From Micromonospora yangpuensis (GTDB taxonomy: Bacteria > Actinomycetota > Actinomycetes > Mycobacteriales > Micromonosporaceae), in assembly GCF_900091615.1 (NCBI RefSeq), contig NZ_FMIA01000002.1, forward strand, positions 4,092,001 to 4,156,000: a stretch of 64,000 nt of DNA. Direction: 5' to 3'. Numbering within the stretch: the stretch's first letter is position 1; each line of letters starts with the position of its first letter. Below, in pieces: positions 8,334 through 16,881 of the stretch. The notes under the pieces are model-generated. The model ran no database searches. It worked only from the letters and a program-made list of their open reading frames with translations, and was not told the DNA's origin. The position numbers were made by a program, and so were the translations under genes.

Positions 8334-8974
8334 GCACCCCGCAGACCGCCGAGGAGGCGTACCGGCGCGGCGCGTTCGGCGGCGCACAGCGCACCGGCCG
8401 CCGGCCGTGCCTGGTCGTCGTCGACCTCAACCTGGGCTTCACCGACCCCGCCTCGCCGCTGTCCTGCGCCACCGACCCGGCGGTCGAGGCGGTCCGCGAC
8501 CTGCTGGCCGCCGCCCGCTCCGCCGGCAACCCGGTGGTCTACACCACCATCGAGTACGACGACGCGGCGGAACGCACCGCCCACGCCTTCGTCGCCAAGT
8601 CACCGAACCTGCTGCTGCTGCGCCCCGGCTCCCGGTGGACCCGGATCGACTCCCGGATCGCGCCGCGGCCCGGTGAACCCGTGCTGACCAAGCTGTTCGC
8701 CTCGGCGTTCTTCGGCACCCACCTGAACGCGCTGCTCACCGCCGAGCGCTGCGACAGCGTGGTCGTCGTCGGCGCGTCCACCTCCGGCTGCGTCCGGGCC
8801 ACCGCCGTGGACGCCCTCCAACACGGCTACAGCGTCGTGGTTCCCCGCGACGGTGTCGCCGACCGGGCCACCGACGCCCACCAGGGGTCCCTGCGGGACC
8901 TGCAGGCCAAGTACGCCGACGTGGTGGACCTGCCGACCGCCCTGGCCCTGCTCGGCCGATCCCCCACCACCTGA
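8330..8974 (+). CDS. Isochorismatase-family cysteine hydrolase
   Basis: A 214-residue cysteine hydrolase whose family includes N-carbamoylsarcosine amidase, maleamate amidohydrolase and isochorismatase. The catalytic triad is visible: Asp in VVVDLNLGF (about 32), Lys in LTKLFASAFFG (about 121) and Cys in GASTSGCVRAT (about 154). Residues such as FFGT before the cysteine loop resemble the N-carbamoylsarcosine/maleamate amidase branch. Its ATG overlaps the monooxygenase stop (ATGA). Next to a flavin monooxygenase, the likely role is hydrolysis of an amide left after ring opening of a nitrogen heterocycle; that is inference. Confidence 0.85.
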   Translation: MSTPQTAEEAYRRGAFGGAQRTGRRPCLVVVDLNLGFTDPASPLSCATDPAVEAVRDLLAAARSAGNPVVYTTIEYDDAAERTAHAFVAKSPNLLLLRPGSRWTRIDSRIAPRPGEPVLTKLFASAFFGTHLNALLTAERCDSVVVVGASTSGCVRATAVDALQHGYSVVVPRDGVADRATDAHQGSLRDLQAKYADVVDLPTALALLGRSPTT

Positions 8975-8990
8975 GGCAGAGGAGACCCGG

Positions 8991-10151
8991 ATGGTGCACG
9001 CCGCCGTACTGCACGACAGCGGGCGTACCCCGCCGTACGCCACCAGTCGACCGCTGGTGCTGGAGGACCTGACGCTGGCCCCACCCGGGCGGGGTGAGGT
9101 GCTGCTCGACCTCGCCTACGCCGGGCTCTGCCACTCCGACCTGTCCGTGGTCGACGGGGCCCGTCCCCGCCCGGTACCGATGGTGCTGGGCCACGAGGCC
9201 TCCGGTGTGGTCGCCGAGGTCGGGCCGGGCGTCACCGACCTCGCCTGCGGCGACCACGTGGTCTGCACGTTCGTACCCGCCTGCGGGGCCTGCCCGCCCT
9301 GCGTCGACGGCCGCCCCGCGCTGTGCCGGCCCGGCGCGGCGGCCAACACCGCCGGCACCCTGCTGCGCGGCGGCCGGCCGTTCCGCCGCGCCGACGGTCA
9401 GCCGCTGCACCAGCACCTGGGGATCTCCGGCTTCGCCCGGCAGACCGTGGTCTCCCGCGAGTCCCTGGTCCGGGTCGACGCCGACCTGCCGCTGGACGTC
9501 GCGGTGCTGTTCGGCTGCGGCGTGCTCACCGGCGCGGGCGCGGTGCAGAACGCCGCCCGGGTCCGCGCGGGCACCTCGGTGGCCGTCTTCGGACTGGGCG
9601 GGGTGGGCCTGAGCGCGTTGCTCGCCGCCCTCGCCGCCGGCGCCTACCCGGTGATCGCGGTGGACGTGCTGCCGGAGAAGCTGGCCCTGGCCGCCGCGCT
9701 CGGCGCGCACCACACCGTGCGGGCCGGCACGGACGACACCCGGGCCCAGATCCGCGAGTTGACCGGCGGTGGCGCCGAGACGGTGGTGGAGAGCGTCGGC
9801 AACGAGCGGGTCCTCGCCGAGGCGTACGCGGTGACCGCCCGGGGCGGCACCACCGTCACCGTCGGGCTGCCCCATCCGCAGCGGGACCTGAGCATCCCCG
9901 CGGTCTCGCTGGTCGCCGAGGAACGCACGCTGCGCGGCTCCTACCTCGGCTCGGCGGTCCCCGCCCGCGACATCCCCCGGCTGATCCGGATGTACCGGGC
10001 CGGGCTGCTGCCGGTGGACCGGCTCGTCTCCCGCCACTACCCGCTCGACGAGGTAAACGAGGCGCTCGACGCGCTGCGCGCGGGTGAGGTCGCCCGTGCC
10101 CTGCTGGACCTGCGTACCACACCGCACACACCCGACCCGGAGGACCGATGA
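8991..10151 (+). CDS. Zinc-dependent alcohol dehydrogenase (class III/NDMA-type branch)
   Basis: A 386-residue medium-chain alcohol dehydrogenase. Catalytic-zinc ligands appear in GLCHSD (about 47) and GHEASG (about 72). The four structural-zinc cysteines lie in CGACPPC-x7-C (about 97-111), and the nucleotide loop is GLGGVGLS. The long insert after the structural zinc and the sequence LFGCGVLTGAGAV match the class III / mycothiol-dependent or NDMA-dependent branch of actinobacteria. I start it at 8991, preceded by GAGGAGA; earlier in-frame codons overlap the hydrolase gene. It probably makes the aldehyde or ketone consumed elsewhere in the pathway. Confidence 0.9.
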   Translation: MVHAAVLHDSGRTPPYATSRPLVLEDLTLAPPGRGEVLLDLAYAGLCHSDLSVVDGARPRPVPMVLGHEASGVVAEVGPGVTDLACGDHVVCTFVPACGACPPCVDGRPALCRPGAAANTAGTLLRGGRPFRRADGQPLHQHLGISGFARQTVVSRESLVRVDADLPLDVAVLFGCGVLTGAGAVQNAARVRAGTSVAVFGLGGVGLSALLAALAAGAYPVIAVDVLPEKLALAAALGAHHTVRAGTDDTRAQIRELTGGGAETVVESVGNERVLAEAYAVTARGGTTVTVGLPHPQRDLSIPAVSLVAEERTLRGSYLGSAVPARDIPRLIRMYRAGLLPVDRLVSRHYPLDEVNEALDALRAGEVARALLDLRTTPHTPDPEDR

Positions 10152-11029
10152 GCACCGCCCCGACCGCCCGTGACCTGCTGAGCCGCCCCCGCATCGACGT
10201 CGTCGCCGGGGCCGGCAGCCCACTGGAGGCACGGCTGGTCGAGGCCGCCGGCTTCGAGGCCGTCTACGTCAGCGGGTACGCCATGGCCGCCGCCATGCAC
10301 GGCCGTCCCGACATCGGCATCCTGGACGCCGCCGAGAACGTGGCCGGAGTCCTCGCCATCCGCGCGGTCACCGACCTGCCGCTGCTTGTCGACGCCGACA
10401 CCGGCTACGGCGACGTGGTCAACGTCCGGGACACCGTGCGCCGGCTGGAGCAGGCCGGCGCGAACGCCATCCAGTTGGAGGACCAGGTCTGGCCCAAGCG
10501 CTGCGGACACATGGCCGGCAAGCGGGTGGTCGACGTCGAGGAGATGCTGCGCAAGATCGACGCGGCGGTCAACGGTCGCCGCGACCCGGCCACCGCCATC
10601 GTCGCCCGCACCGACTCCCGCGCCCCGCTCGGTCTGGCCGAGGCACTGCGCCGGGTGGAACGCTTCCGCGCGGCCGGCGCGGACGCCGTCTTCGTCGACG
10701 CGCCGCAGAGCGCCGACGAGCTGCGTGCGGTCGGCGCGCTGGCCGGGGGCGGGCCGCTGGTGGTGAACATGTCCGAGACGGGACTGACCCCGATGCTGCC
10801 GGCCGCCGAGCTGGAGGCGATGGGGTTCAGCGTCGCCATCTACCCCACCGCCGCGCTGCGGGTCGGCGCGTACGCCACCCTGGAGCTGCTGCGGGGGCTG
10901 CGCCGCACCGGCGACACCCGGTCCGGCGCACCGGCGATGATGTCGCTGGACCAGCTCAACGAACTGGTCGGGCTCGGCGAGCTGACCGCCTTCGAGGACA
11001 CCGTCGCGGCCCGGACGGCCACCCGGTGA
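10148..11029 (+). CDS. Isocitrate lyase/PEP mutase-superfamily C-C lyase, 2,3-dimethylmalate-lyase-like
   Basis: A 293-residue enzyme of the isocitrate lyase/phosphoenolpyruvate mutase superfamily. The metal-binding DADTGYG, the lyase signature KRCGH (about 116-120, with the catalytic cysteine) and IVARTDSR are all present. The KRCGH loop places it with C-C lyases such as methylisocitrate lyase and 2,3-dimethylmalate lyase rather than phosphonate mutases. It is coupled on both sides by ATGA/GTGA overlaps to the alcohol dehydrogenase and to an aconitase-type dehydratase. The same lyase-plus-dehydratase pairing produces pyruvate and propionate in nicotinate fermentation. Methylisocitrate lyase or oxaloacetate decarboxylase remain alternatives. 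Confidence 0.85.
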   Translation: MSTAPTARDLLSRPRIDVVAGAGSPLEARLVEAAGFEAVYVSGYAMAAAMHGRPDIGILDAAENVAGVLAIRAVTDLPLLVDADTGYGDVVNVRDTVRRLEQAGANAIQLEDQVWPKRCGHMAGKRVVDVEEMLRKIDAAVNGRRDPATAIVARTDSRAPLGLAEALRRVERFRAAGADAVFVDAPQSADELRAVGALAGGGPLVVNMSETGLTPMLPAAELEAMGFSVAIYPTAALRVGAYATLELLRGLRRTGDTRSGAPAMMSLDQLNELVGLGELTAFEDTVAARTATR

Positions 11030-12315
11030 GCGGGCTGACCCTCACCGCCAAGGTGCTGCGCGCCCACGGCGTCACCGATACGGTGCCCGGCGGCTACGGG
11101 CTGCTCGACGTCGACCTGCTGATGCTCAACGACGTCTCCGGTGCGGTGGCGCTGCGGGAGTTCGCCCGGATGGGCGCCGCCCGGGTGTTCGACCCGACCC
11201 GGGTGGCCTGCGTCGCCGACCACTTCTGGCCGGCCAAGGACATCCGCAGCGCCCACCAGGTACGACTGCTGCGGGAGTTCGCCGACGCGCAGGGCATCAC
11301 CGACTACTGGGAGACCGGCGCCACCGCCGAGGCCGGCATCGAGCACGCGCTCCTGGCCGAACAGGGCCGGATCCGCCCCGGCCAGGTGGTGGTGGGCGGC
11401 GACTCGCACACCTGCACCGCCGGGGCGCTCGGCGCGTTCGGCACCGGGGTCGGCTCGACCGACGTGGCCGCGGTGCTCGCCCTGGGCCAACTCTGGATCC
11501 GGGTGCCCGAGGTGCACCGGGTCACCTTCACCGGCCAACCCGCCCGCCACGTCACCGGCAAGGACCTGGCGCTGGCGTTGCTGCGCCAGGCCGGGGTCAG
11601 CGGCGCCACCTACGCCGCCGTCGAGTACGCCGGGCAGGCGCTGGCCCGGACCACCGTCGACGACCGGATGGCACTGTGCAACATGGCGGTCGAGGCCGGT
11701 GCGAAGACCGGCATCGTCCCGCCCGACGAGGTCACCCTGGACTGGCTGGAACCCCGGCTCGGGTACCGCCCCGAGGCGTTGACCCCCGACCCGGACGCGC
11801 GCTACGACCGGGAGGTCACCATCGACGTGTCCGGCATGCCGCCGCTGGTCGCCGCACCGTGGAGCCCCGGCAACGTACGCCCGGTCGACGAGTTCGGCAC
11901 CGGCATCCGGGTGCACCAGGTGTACGTCGGCAACTGCGCCAACGGCACCATCAGTGACCTGCGGGCGGTGGCCGAGATGATGCGCGGCCGGAAGGTCGCC
12001 AGGGGCACCCGTCTGGTGGTGGTCCCGGCCACCCAGCGCACCTACCGGCAGGCGCTCGCCGAGGGGCTGGTGGCGTCCCTCGTCGAGGCCGGCGCGATGA
12101 TCTCCCCGCCGACCTGCGGGGCATGCTTCGGCGGCCACACCGGCATCCTCGACGACGGGGAGGTCGCGGTGGCCACCACCAACCGCAACTTCGTCGGCCG
12201 GATGGGCCACCCCGGATCCCGGGTGTACCTGGCCAACGCCTGGGTGGCCGGGGCGAGCGCGGTCACCGGCGAGCTGACCGACCCGGCCGTGCTGCTGGCG
12301 GAGCGGGCCCGATGA
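11026..12315 (+). CDS. Aconitase-family dehydratase large subunit (LeuC/DmdA-like)
   Basis: A 429-residue large subunit of the 3-isopropylmalate dehydratase/homoaconitase group. Ligands for a [4Fe-4S] cluster are visible: the cysteine in GGDSHTCT (about 130) and the pair in TCGACFG (about 362-365). The C-terminal NRNFVGRMGH and the substrate loop are typical. Length and composition match two-subunit enzymes such as 2,3-dimethylmalate dehydratase. The GTG start overlaps the lyase stop, and the stop overlaps the small-subunit ATG. Leucine biosynthesis is unlikely here because no leuB or leuA is nearby and the partner is a C-C lyase. Confidence 0.88.
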   Translation: MSGLTLTAKVLRAHGVTDTVPGGYGLLDVDLLMLNDVSGAVALREFARMGAARVFDPTRVACVADHFWPAKDIRSAHQVRLLREFADAQGITDYWETGATAEAGIEHALLAEQGRIRPGQVVVGGDSHTCTAGALGAFGTGVGSTDVAAVLALGQLWIRVPEVHRVTFTGQPARHVTGKDLALALLRQAGVSGATYAAVEYAGQALARTTVDDRMALCNMAVEAGAKTGIVPPDEVTLDWLEPRLGYRPEALTPDPDARYDREVTIDVSGMPPLVAAPWSPGNVRPVDEFGTGIRVHQVYVGNCANGTISDLRAVAEMMRGRKVARGTRLVVVPATQRTYRQALAEGLVASLVEAGAMISPPTCGACFGGHTGILDDGEVAVATTNRNFVGRMGHPGSRVYLANAWVAGASAVTGELTDPAVLLAERAR

Positions 12316-12806
12316 GCACGCTACGCGGGCCGGTGGTCCGCATCGGCGACGACATCGACACCGACATGATGGTGCCCGGGGCGTACCTCAACGTCACCGA
12401 CCCGGTCGAGCTGGCACCACACCTGCTCGAAGCGTACGACCCGGCGGTCACCGCCCGGATCGTGCCGGGCTGTGTGCTGGTCGCGGGCCGCAACCTCGGG
12501 ATGGGTTCGTCGCGCGAGCACGCGCAGCTCGCCCTGCGCGGACGGGGGGTGCAGGCGGTGGTGGCGGAGAGCTTCGCCCGGATCTTCTTCCGCAACTGCG
12601 TCAACCTCGGCCTGCCGGTGGTGGAGCACCGGGAGGCCGCCCGGGCGCTGCGCGACGGTGGCGAGGTCACGGTGGATCTGGCCGCCGGGCTGATCAGCGC
12701 GGACGGGCAGCGGTGGCAGATCCCGCCCACCCCGCCGTTCGTGGCCGATCTGGTGGCGGCCGGTGGCCTGGTGCCCTGGGTACGCAGGCGGCTCGGCGCG
12801 AGCTGA
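12312..12806 (+). CDS. Aconitase-family dehydratase small subunit (LeuD/DmdB-like)
   Basis: A 164-residue swivel subunit that completes the dehydratase active site. It begins with the family motif DDIDTDMMVPG and has GRNLGMGSSREHA, which carries the substrate-binding loop, followed by FARIFFRNCVNLGLP. The ATG overlaps the large-subunit stop (ATGA). It is the last gene of the degradation operon; only 57 bases separate it from the convergent siderophore ATPase gene. Confidence 0.9.
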   Translation: MSTLRGPVVRIGDDIDTDMMVPGAYLNVTDPVELAPHLLEAYDPAVTARIVPGCVLVAGRNLGMGSSREHAQLALRGRGVQAVVAESFARIFFRNCVNLGLPVVEHREAARALRDGGEVTVDLAAGLISADGQRWQIPPTPPFVADLVAAGGLVPWVRRRLGAS

Positions 12807-12863
12807 ACCCGCAGGTGCCCGGCCGTGGTCAGGCCGCGCAGGGGCAGCTCCCACCTGGTGGGG

Positions 12864-13676
12864 CTATACCCGGGCGGCCGAGACGTGGTGTCGGCCGATC
12901 GGCAACATCAGCGGCCGACCGGAGACCGGATCGGCGATGACCCGGCTGTCCAGGCCGAAGACGGCCCGTACACAGTCCTCGGTCAGCACCTCGGTCGGCG
13001 GCCCGGCGGCGTGCAGTCCACCGTCGGCCAGCGCGATGAGGTGGCCCGCGTAGCGGGCCGCCAGGTTCAGGTCGTGCAGCACCATCACGATCGTGGTGCC
13101 GCGGGTGGCGTTCAGGTCGGTGAGCAGGTCCAGCACCTCGACCTGGTGGCTGACGTCGAGGAAGGTGGTCGGCTCGTCGAGCAGCAGCAGCTCGGTCTGC
13201 TGGGCCAGCGCCATCGCGATCCACACCCGTTGACGCTGCCCACCGGAGAGTTCGTCGACCGACCGGTCGGCCAGGTCGGCGGTCTGGGTGGCGTCGAGGG
13301 CGGCGGCCACCGCACGGTCGTCGTCCCTGCTCCATCGCGACAGCAGGCGCTGGTGCGGGTGGCGACCCCGGCCGACCAGGTCGGCCACGGTGATGCCCTC
13401 CGGCGCGATCGGCGACTGGGGCAGCAGGCCGAGGGTGCGGGCCAGTTCCTTGGCCGGCATCCGGTGCACCTGCCGGCCGTCCAGCATGACGTGACCGGTT
13501 CGCGGGGCGAGCAGCCGCGACATCGACCGCAGCAACGTCGACTTCCCGCAGGCGTTGGCGCCGACGATCGCGGTGATCCGGCCGGGCGGGACGAGCAGGT
13601 CGAGCGATTCGATGACGACGCGGTCGCCGTAGCCGACGGTCAGTTTCTCGGTCGTCAGTGCGTGGTCGGTGGTCAC
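12864..13676 (-). CDS. Siderophore ABC importer ATPase (FepC/FhuC family)
   Basis: A 270-residue ATPase for ferric-siderophore uptake. Motifs: Walker A VGANACGKST (proline/glycine positions slightly unusual but lysine present), Q-loop LGLLPQSP, signature LSGGQRQR, Walker B LLLLDEPT, and H-loop VLHDLN. The GTG at 13676 overlaps the stop of the upstream permease (GTGA), which fixes the start. It is last in a four-gene operon running from the iron-box promoter near 16810. Confidence 0.93.
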   Translation of the reverse strand: MTTDHALTTEKLTVGYGDRVVIESLDLLVPPGRITAIVGANACGKSTLLRSMSRLLAPRTGHVMLDGRQVHRMPAKELARTLGLLPQSPIAPEGITVADLVGRGRHPHQRLLSRWSRDDDRAVAAALDATQTADLADRSVDELSGGQRQRVWIAMALAQQTELLLLDEPTTFLDVSHQVEVLDLLTDLNATRGTTIVMVLHDLNLAARYAGHLIALADGGLHAAGPPTEVLTEDCVRAVFGLDSRVIADPVSGRPLMLPIGRHHVSAARV

Positions 13677-14707
13677 AACGAGCCTCCGGCGCGGTTCGAG
13701 CGGACGAGCAGGTAGATGAGGTACGGGGCACCGAGGACCCCGGTGATCACACCCACCGGGAAGCGGATGTCGAAGGCGAACTGGCCGAGGAAGTCGGCGA
13801 CCAGCACCAGCAGTGCGCCGACCAGGGCGGACGGCACCAGCGGTGAGCCGCCGGCCCCCACCAGCCGGGCGGCGATCGGTCCGGACAGGAAGGCCACGAA
13901 CGCGATCGGCCCGGTGGCCGAGGTGGCGAACGCGATGAGGCCGACGGCCGCGACGATCGAGATCAGCCGGGTACGCTCCAGCCGGGTGCCGAGCGCCGCG
14001 GCGGTGTCGTCGCCGAGCTGCAGCATGGTCAGGCTGCGGGCCTGGGTCAGCAGCAGCGGGCCGAACACGGCCAGGGCGGCCAGCACCGGAACGGCCTCGT
14101 CCCAGGTGGAGCCGTTGAGGCTGCCGTTGAGCCAGCGGGTCGCCGCCTGCAGGTCCCACTGGCCGGCCTGGTTGAGGACGTACGAGGTGGCGCTGTTGAG
14201 CATGGCGGCGATGCCGATGCCGATCAGCACGAGCCGGGTGCCGGCCACCCCGTCCTTGAACGACAGCAGGTAGATGAGAACGGCGACGCCGAGCGCGGCG
14301 ACGATGGCGAAGACCGAGACGCCCGTCTCGCCGAGGCCGAGCACGATGATGCCGAAGGCCGCGGCGGCGCTGGCCGCCGAGCTGATGCCGATGATGTCGG
14401 GGCTGGCGAGCGGGTTGCGCAGCATGGTCTGGAAGGTGACACCGCCCATGCCGAAGCAGAGCCCGGCCGCCAGGGCCAGGACGGTCCGGGGCAGCCGGAG
14501 TTCACCCACCGTGAACGAGGCGCCGGGGACGGTGTCGCCGAGGACGACCCGCAGCACGTCGCCGGGTGGGTAGACGGTCTGCCCGACCATCAGCGAGACG
14601 ACGACCATGGCGGCCACCGCCGCCCCGAGGGCGGTCAGCACGGCGCGTCGTCGTCGGCTGCGCCGCACCCGGCCGCGGGTGACGGCGTGGAGGGTCGGGG
14701 TGCTCAC
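13673..14707 (-). CDS. Siderophore ABC importer permease (FecCD family), second
   Basis: A 344-residue polytopic FecCD permease with about nine to ten membrane spans. It carries the family signatures RLPRTVLALAAG, QTMLRNPLASPDIIG and GPIAFVAFLSG, and the C-terminal GVITGVLGAPYLIYLL. The GTG at 14707 overlaps the stop of the preceding permease. It forms a heterodimeric channel with the protein encoded at 14704-15744. Confidence 0.93.
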   Translation of the reverse strand: MSTPTLHAVTRGRVRRSRRRRAVLTALGAAVAAMVVVSLMVGQTVYPPGDVLRVVLGDTVPGASFTVGELRLPRTVLALAAGLCFGMGGVTFQTMLRNPLASPDIIGISSAASAAAAFGIIVLGLGETGVSVFAIVAALGVAVLIYLLSFKDGVAGTRLVLIGIGIAAMLNSATSYVLNQAGQWDLQAATRWLNGSLNGSTWDEAVPVLAALAVFGPLLLTQARSLTMLQLGDDTAAALGTRLERTRLISIVAAVGLIAFATSATGPIAFVAFLSGPIAARLVGAGGSPLVPSALVGALLVLVADFLGQFAFDIRFPVGVITGVLGAPYLIYLLVRSNRAGGSL

Positions 14708-15744
14708 AGTTCGCGTACCTTCTGCCGGCGGACGACGTAGATGAAGAAGGGTGCGCCGATCAGGGCGGTGATGATGCCGGCCTCGATCTCGTCGGGGCGG
14801 TTCACCACCCGACCGGCGACGTCCGCGGCGGTCAGCAGCACCGCGCCGGCCAGGGTCGCGAACGGCAGCAGCCAACGGTGGTCGAGTCCGACGAGCAGCC
14901 GGCACAGGTGCGGGACGATCAGGCCGACGAAGGCGATCGGGCCGGCGACCGCGGTGGCCGCGCCGCAGAGCACCACCGCGCCGGCGGCGGCGATCCCGCG
15001 TACCAGGGCGACGCGTTCGCCGAGGCCGGCGGCGAGTTCATCGCCGAGCGCGAGGGAGTTCAGGGCCCGGGCGCACAGCAGGCAGACGGCCAGGCCGGCG
15101 AGCAGGAACGGCAGGACCTGGCCGATGCTGTCCCAGGTGGCTCCGCCGACGCCGCCGATCTGCCAGGACTGGAAGTTCTCCGCGATGTCGCCGCGGGGCA
15201 GCACGACCGCGACCACCAGCGACGCGAGGGCGGCGGAGGTGGCCGCCCCGGCCAGGGCGATCTTGAGCGGGGTGGCACCGCCGCGACCGAGCGAGCCGAC
15301 CGCGTAGACGAACAGTGCGGACACCGCCGCTCCGGCGATGGCGACCCAGATGTACATGGTGGCGGTGTGCATCCCGACGGTGGCCATGGCGACGGCGATC
15401 GCCAGCATCGCGCCCATGTTCACGCCGAGGATGCCCGGGTCGGCGAGCGGGTTACGGGTGACGCCCTGCATCACGGCCCCGGACAGGGCCAGCGCCGCGC
15501 CGACCAGGGCCGCGAGCACCGTACGGGGCAGGCGTTTGACCACGGCCGCCTGGTCGAGCGTGTCGTGGATGCCGCCGAGAGCGGCGGTGATGTCGGCCCA
15601 GCCGACGATCCGGGAGCCGAAGGCGACCGACGCGGTCATAGCCAGCAGCAGCGCGGTGAGGACGACCAGGAGCCAGGTCAGGCGGGTCCGGGCCGGGCGT
15701 CGCCGCAGGGCGACGTCCGGCCCGGATGTCGTGTCGCAGGTCAT
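14704..15744 (-). CDS. Siderophore ABC importer permease (FecCD family), first
   Basis: A 346-residue FecCD permease. Signatures include RLPRTVLAALVGAALALSG, RNPLADPGILGVNMGA and GPIAFVGLIVPHL, the last being the typical ATPase-contact region. The ATG is joined to the binding-protein stop as TGATG, sharing one base. It has about nine to ten transmembrane segments. Confidence 0.93.
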   Translation of the reverse strand: MTCDTTSGPDVALRRRPARTRLTWLLVVLTALLLAMTASVAFGSRIVGWADITAALGGIHDTLDQAAVVKRLPRTVLAALVGAALALSGAVMQGVTRNPLADPGILGVNMGAMLAIAVAMATVGMHTATMYIWVAIAGAAVSALFVYAVGSLGRGGATPLKIALAGAATSAALASLVVAVVLPRGDIAENFQSWQIGGVGGATWDSIGQVLPFLLAGLAVCLLCARALNSLALGDELAAGLGERVALVRGIAAAGAVVLCGAATAVAGPIAFVGLIVPHLCRLLVGLDHRWLLPFATLAGAVLLTAADVAGRVVNRPDEIEAGIITALIGAPFFIYVVRRQKVREL

Positions 15745-16781
15745 CAGAGCTGGTCGGCGGCTTTGCCGAGCAGGTCGACGTAGTCCTTGAGCACGAACGA
15801 GACGCCCAGCGGCGTCGGGTTGGCGGCGGTGGCCACCGGGGTGCTGCCGGGCAGTGAGACGAAGGAGCCCCGCTTGATCGCCGGGATCTTGGAGAGCAGC
15901 GGGTCCTTCTGCAGGGTGGCCAGGGTGGCACCGTCGGCGTCACCGTAGGTCACGATGATGTCCACGTCGCTGAGGTTCTGCACCTGCTCGGCGCTCTGGG
16001 TGAGGCTGAACTCCTTGGTCGCCGCGGAGGCTTTCGCGATGCTCTCCGGGTGGGTCATACCGAGGTCGGTGAAGAACTGGGCCCGGGTGTCGTGCGTGGT
16101 GTAGAAGCTGATCTTGCTGAGGTCCGTCGGGTCGAGGTGGGTAAGGAACATCGCCGACCTGCCCGCCAGCTTCGGGTAGCGCGCGGCCTCGTCCTTCATC
16201 TGCTTCTCGATCTTGGTGATCAGCGCGTCGCCCTCGGCGGCCAGGCCCAGGGCCCGGCTCTCCAGCTTGATGCTGTCGCGCCACGACGTGGCCCAGGGCG
16301 CCTGCGGGTACGCGACGACCGGCGCGATCTTCGTCAGGGTGTCGTAGTCCTGCTTCGTCAGGCCGGAGTAGGCGGCGAGGATGATGTCCGGTCTGGTGTT
16401 CGCCACCGCCTCGAAGTCGATGCCGTCGGTCTCGTCGAACAGCACCGGTGTCGAAGCGCCGAGTTCCTTGAGCCGGGCGGCGTCCCAGGGCAGCAGTCCG
16501 TCACCGTCCTCGTCGCCGAAGTTGGCCTTGGCGTAGCCGACCGGGACGACCCCCAGGGCGAGGGGGACCTCGTGGTTGGCCCAGTTGACGGTGGCGACCC
16601 GCTCGGGTTTCTTCTCGATCGTGATGGTGCCCAGGGCGTGGGTGACGGTCAGCGGGAACGTCGCCGTGTCGGATCCGGACGCGGCGGGCGTGTCGTCGGT
16701 GCCGGCGGAACCGCCGCAGGCAGCGAGGACGAGCGTGGTGGTGACCGCGACGATTCCGGCGAGCAACCGGGAGGGGCGCAT
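15744..16781 (-). CDS. Ferric-siderophore-binding lipoprotein (FepB/FecB family)
   Basis: A 345-residue substrate-binding protein. Residues 1-22 end in the lipobox LVLAAC, so it is lipid-anchored, followed by a short Ser/Thr/Asp-rich linker. The mature part has the helical-backbone type III binding fold with PERVATVNWANHEVPLALG and ETDGIDFEAVANTRPDIILA, typical of ferric-siderophore binders. The iron box at 16805-16823 lies about 25 bases upstream of its start, so it should be repressed in iron-replete cells. The particular siderophore cannot be deduced. Confidence 0.92.
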   Translation of the reverse strand: MRPSRLLAGIVAVTTTLVLAACGGSAGTDDTPAASGSDTATFPLTVTHALGTITIEKKPERVATVNWANHEVPLALGVVPVGYAKANFGDEDGDGLLPWDAARLKELGASTPVLFDETDGIDFEAVANTRPDIILAAYSGLTKQDYDTLTKIAPVVAYPQAPWATSWRDSIKLESRALGLAAEGDALITKIEKQMKDEAARYPKLAGRSAMFLTHLDPTDLSKISFYTTHDTRAQFFTDLGMTHPESIAKASAATKEFSLTQSAEQVQNLSDVDIIVTYGDADGATLATLQKDPLLSKIPAIKRGSFVSLPGSTPVATAANPTPLGVSFVLKDYVDLLGKAADQL

Positions 16782-16804
16782 AAGGAGTACTCCAACTCAC
16801 ATAG

Positions 16805-16823
16805 TAAGGGAAGGCTTACCTAA
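16805..16823 (-). promoter_or_regulatory. Iron box (DmdR1/IdeR-type operator)
   Basis: The minus strand reads TTAGGTAAGCCTTCCCTTA, close to the actinobacterial iron-box consensus TTAGGTTAGGCTAACCTAA. It lies between the divergent siderophore importer and ABC exporter-fold genes and can control both. Confidence 0.75.
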
Positions 16824-16881
16824 GACGTGATCGGTAAAGTACTCCACGTTCCCGATGCCGTCTACCAGGGGGTACAAGGCA

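Noticed and set aside
11026..12806. LeuCD of leucine biosynthesis
   Set aside because: No other leucine genes are nearby and the pair is coupled to a C-C lyase and oxidative catabolic enzymes, which fits a dimethylmalate-type dehydratase better.
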